Shown one piece after another: positions 50,036 through 51,392 of a DNA stretch of 51,392 bases. Source of the DNA: a bacterium UBP6_UBA1209 (GTDB lineage Bacteria; UBP6; UBA1177); NCBI GenBank assembly GCA_002309575.1, contig DBXP01000018.1, forward strand, positions 1 to 51,392, given 5' to 3'. Position numbers and translations under genes: made by a program. The notes below the pieces were generated by a model. It was not told the origin of the DNA and did not search any database. It saw only the letters and a list, made by a program, of their open reading frames with translations. Position 1 is the stretch's first letter; each line of letters starts with the position of its first letter.

Positions 50036-51392
50036 AGCAGGTTCCCGAGTAGTTGATGATGAAGTCTTTGATGTTTCCGCCGTAGATCGGAACGTTCTCG
50101 CCGTTGTAAAGGTCTACTTCGCCGGAAATCTTGAGGACACCGTTCTCACCGACAGTGTTTGTATATTCGGAGATCGTGAGCTCGCCGAAGCCGAATGCGT
50201 GGTCACAGGTGATCTTTTTGTCTGTCCAGTTGTATTCGTGGACTGCGACAACCATATCACCGTCGCGAAGTCCTACTCTGTGGGTACCGGGGGTGAGGGT
50301 CCTGTCGAAGTAGATTTCTACGACGAAAGATTTCGGAGTCGTGCTCAGATACGAGGTGTTCATAAACGCCTGTGAAACTTCGATAAGCTTGTTGCCTTCA
50401 CGGACATCCTGCCCGACGATATAGTAGCTTCTGCTTTCGCTTGTGCCGGACGGAATGATGTTCGAGTTGGAGTTTCCGAAAGTTCCAGAAACAAAGTAAC
50501 CGCTTACAAACTGACCTGAAGAGAGTGTCTCGGGCCTCAAATCGTCTTCGGGAAGAAGATAATGGCTGTCTATGTTGATGCTGACGTGACCGTAGGGTGC
50601 GTGGTATGCGGTGTTCGGTTCTGCCGGGACATCGAAGTTGCAGCCTTTTGTTTCGTTTCTGCAGTTGTTGTAGATGCAGACTGAGTACTCGAAGGAGTCG
50701 TTTACATCGGAGCAGTTGTTGATCCAGCAGGAATTCATGTTGTTGTAGGTGATCTTGCCGGCCGGAGTTCCGTGCAGGTAGCAGAGACGCCAGCAGTCTG
50801 CAAAATCCTGGGAATTGCTGTCGGGATACTGAGTGAAGCAGCCTGCTCTGCAGGTGTAGATCGATGCGCATTCGGGAGCTGAATTCGAGAAGTCGATTTC
50901 GGTCGAGTGTTCCCAAGATGCAGCCTCGAACTCAACGCATGCACCGTTCGGAGTGGGAGTCGAGGTTCCGTCCGAAGCGAATGTCGATTCGACAAGTCTT
51001 GCCGAAACAGAGCCGTTTGTCTGTCCGATCTCGTTCATCTCCGTGATCACAAGTGTTCCCTCTTCCTGAAAGTATCTTCTCATCAGGTAGCCGTTTGAAT
51101 CCGCTTCACTGAGAACAACACACTGTTTGCATGTCTTGTAGTTCGTGTTGACGCCTTCGCCCAGATTGTACTCGTTGACAACGTCGCCAGTGTCGGAGAA
51201 TAAAATTTCAAGTTCGCCGATGTTGTCATCGAGAAGACCTGAAATCTCGTCAGAGATGATGACATTTACGTAGTCGCCTTCTACGATTTCGCCGATCGAA
51301 ATGCCGGTGCACTCAACTATCGGTTCTGTGTCACCGGAATCAGTCGAATCACCGGAATCGGTCGAGTCTCCGGAATCAGTTGAATCACCGGA
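50022..51392 (-). CDS. Large Cys-rich surface protein (partial, start outside window)
   Basis: The reading frame stays open to the window edge, giving 457 C-terminal residues; the N-terminus is missing. It begins with repeats of a six-residue Ser-Gly-Asp-Ser-Thr-Asp unit, a low-complexity linker typical of a lipoprotein stalk. A middle region has many Cys in short pairs (CRAGC, CWRLC, CWINNC, CIYNNC), and a beta-rich C-terminal domain ends in NYSGTCSVRD. I recognise no named domain. Cys pairs of this kind also occur in the lipoprotein at 31237. An exported, disulfide-rich surface protein is likely. Confidence 0.7.
   Translation of the reverse strand, partial: SGDSTDSGDSTDSGDSTDSGDTEPIVECTGISIGEIVEGDYVNVIISDEISGLLDDNIGELEILFSDTGDVVNEYNLGEGVNTNYKTCKQCVVLSEADSNGYLMRRYFQEEGTLVITEMNEIGQTNGSVSARLVESTFASDGTSTPTPNGACVEFEAASWEHSTEIDFSNSAPECASIYTCRAGCFTQYPDSNSQDFADCWRLCYLHGTPAGKITYNNMNSCWINNCSDVNDSFEYSVCIYNNCRNETKGCNFDVPAEPNTAYHAPYGHVSINIDSHYLLPEDDLRPETLSSGQFVSGYFVSGTFGNSNSNIIPSGTSESRSYYIVGQDVREGNKLIEVSQAFMNTSYLSTTPKSFVVEIYFDRTLTPGTHRVGLRDGDMVVAVHEYNWTDKKITCDHAFGFGELTISEYTNTVGENGVLKISGEVDLYNGENVPIYGGNIKDFIINYSGTCSVRD
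51331..51392. repeat. 18-base tandem repeat coding for Ser-Gly-Asp-Ser-Thr-Asp
   Basis: Three 18-base units (51331-51348, 51349-51366, 51367-51384) with few base changes, plus a partial fourth cut by the window edge. Because 18 is a multiple of three, changes in copy number would alter linker length and not the frame. Confidence 0.85.

Overview
The window is a densely packed bacterial chromosome segment with no phage, transposon, CRISPR array or rRNA gene that I can see. The organism is Gram-negative: there are many lipoproteins with lipoboxes, a LolA-like periplasmic protein, type IV pilins with a PilB-type ATPase, and a long-form SppA. A myxococcal-type Cys-rich repeat, Ser/Gly/Asp/Thr linkers, HEAT and HD-GYP-like proteins of a style common in myxobacteria, and sigma-54-type pilin promoters suggest an uncultured lineage near Myxococcota or the former Deltaproteobacteria. 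A fused indolepyruvate:ferredoxin oxidoreductase suggests an anaerobic lifestyle. The taxonomy is inference.

Layout. 1-409: a minus-strand tRNA cluster Thr(TGT)-Tyr-Gly-Thr(GGT) leading into tuf, with only the tuf start inside the window. 633-5792: hisS, sppA and a ClC transporter carrying CBS and TrkA-C-like domains. 5860-9253: an apparent operon of a thioredoxin/CcdA-like fusion, a MORN-repeat lipoprotein, hpt and trmB. 9266-10420: two small related lipoproteins. 10624-15760 (minus): SxtJ-like protein, DUF5989-like 49-residue protein, NodU-type carbamoyltransferase, GT22-like mannosyltransferase and truA. 15894-18403: a PqqD-like/membrane/double cyclic-nucleotide-binding protein overlapping a GspG-like gene. 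18426-23830 (minus): CDF transporter, rlmI-like methyltransferase, degenerate HD-GYP-like protein and HEAT-repeat protein, the last three translationally coupled.

23926-27625 is dnaA-dnaN-recF, with a candidate replication origin between dnaA and dnaN. It is followed by a convergent GT39 glycosyltransferase (27610-29883). 30054-38357 (minus) holds two major pilins with sigma-54-type promoters, an exo/endonuclease/phosphatase-fold lipoprotein, a PilB/GspE ATPase, two glycosyltransferases and transketolase. 38543-45252 (plus) holds a LolA-like protein, a homologue of eukaryotic steroid 5-alpha-reductase, a Cys-rich lipoprotein, and mnmE-mnmG-rsmG. Two perfect parS sites lie inside mnmG and rsmG, 16-17 kb from recF. 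45254-51392 holds the fused indolepyruvate oxidoreductase (minus), a lipoprotein with three DsbA-like domains (plus), and a large Cys-rich surface protein (minus) running off the right edge.

The chromosome hallmarks (dnaA, dnaN, recF, mnmEG, rsmG, parS) place the window at or near the replication origin, although parA/parB are absent here. Stretches most likely to hold undescribed biology are the PqqD/degenerate-protease-like/cNMP sensor with its GspG-like partner, the HEAT plus degenerate HD-GYP pair coupled to an rRNA methyltransferase, the triple DsbA lipoprotein, and the bacterial 5-alpha-reductase homologue. All motif, promoter and terminator calls were made by eye.
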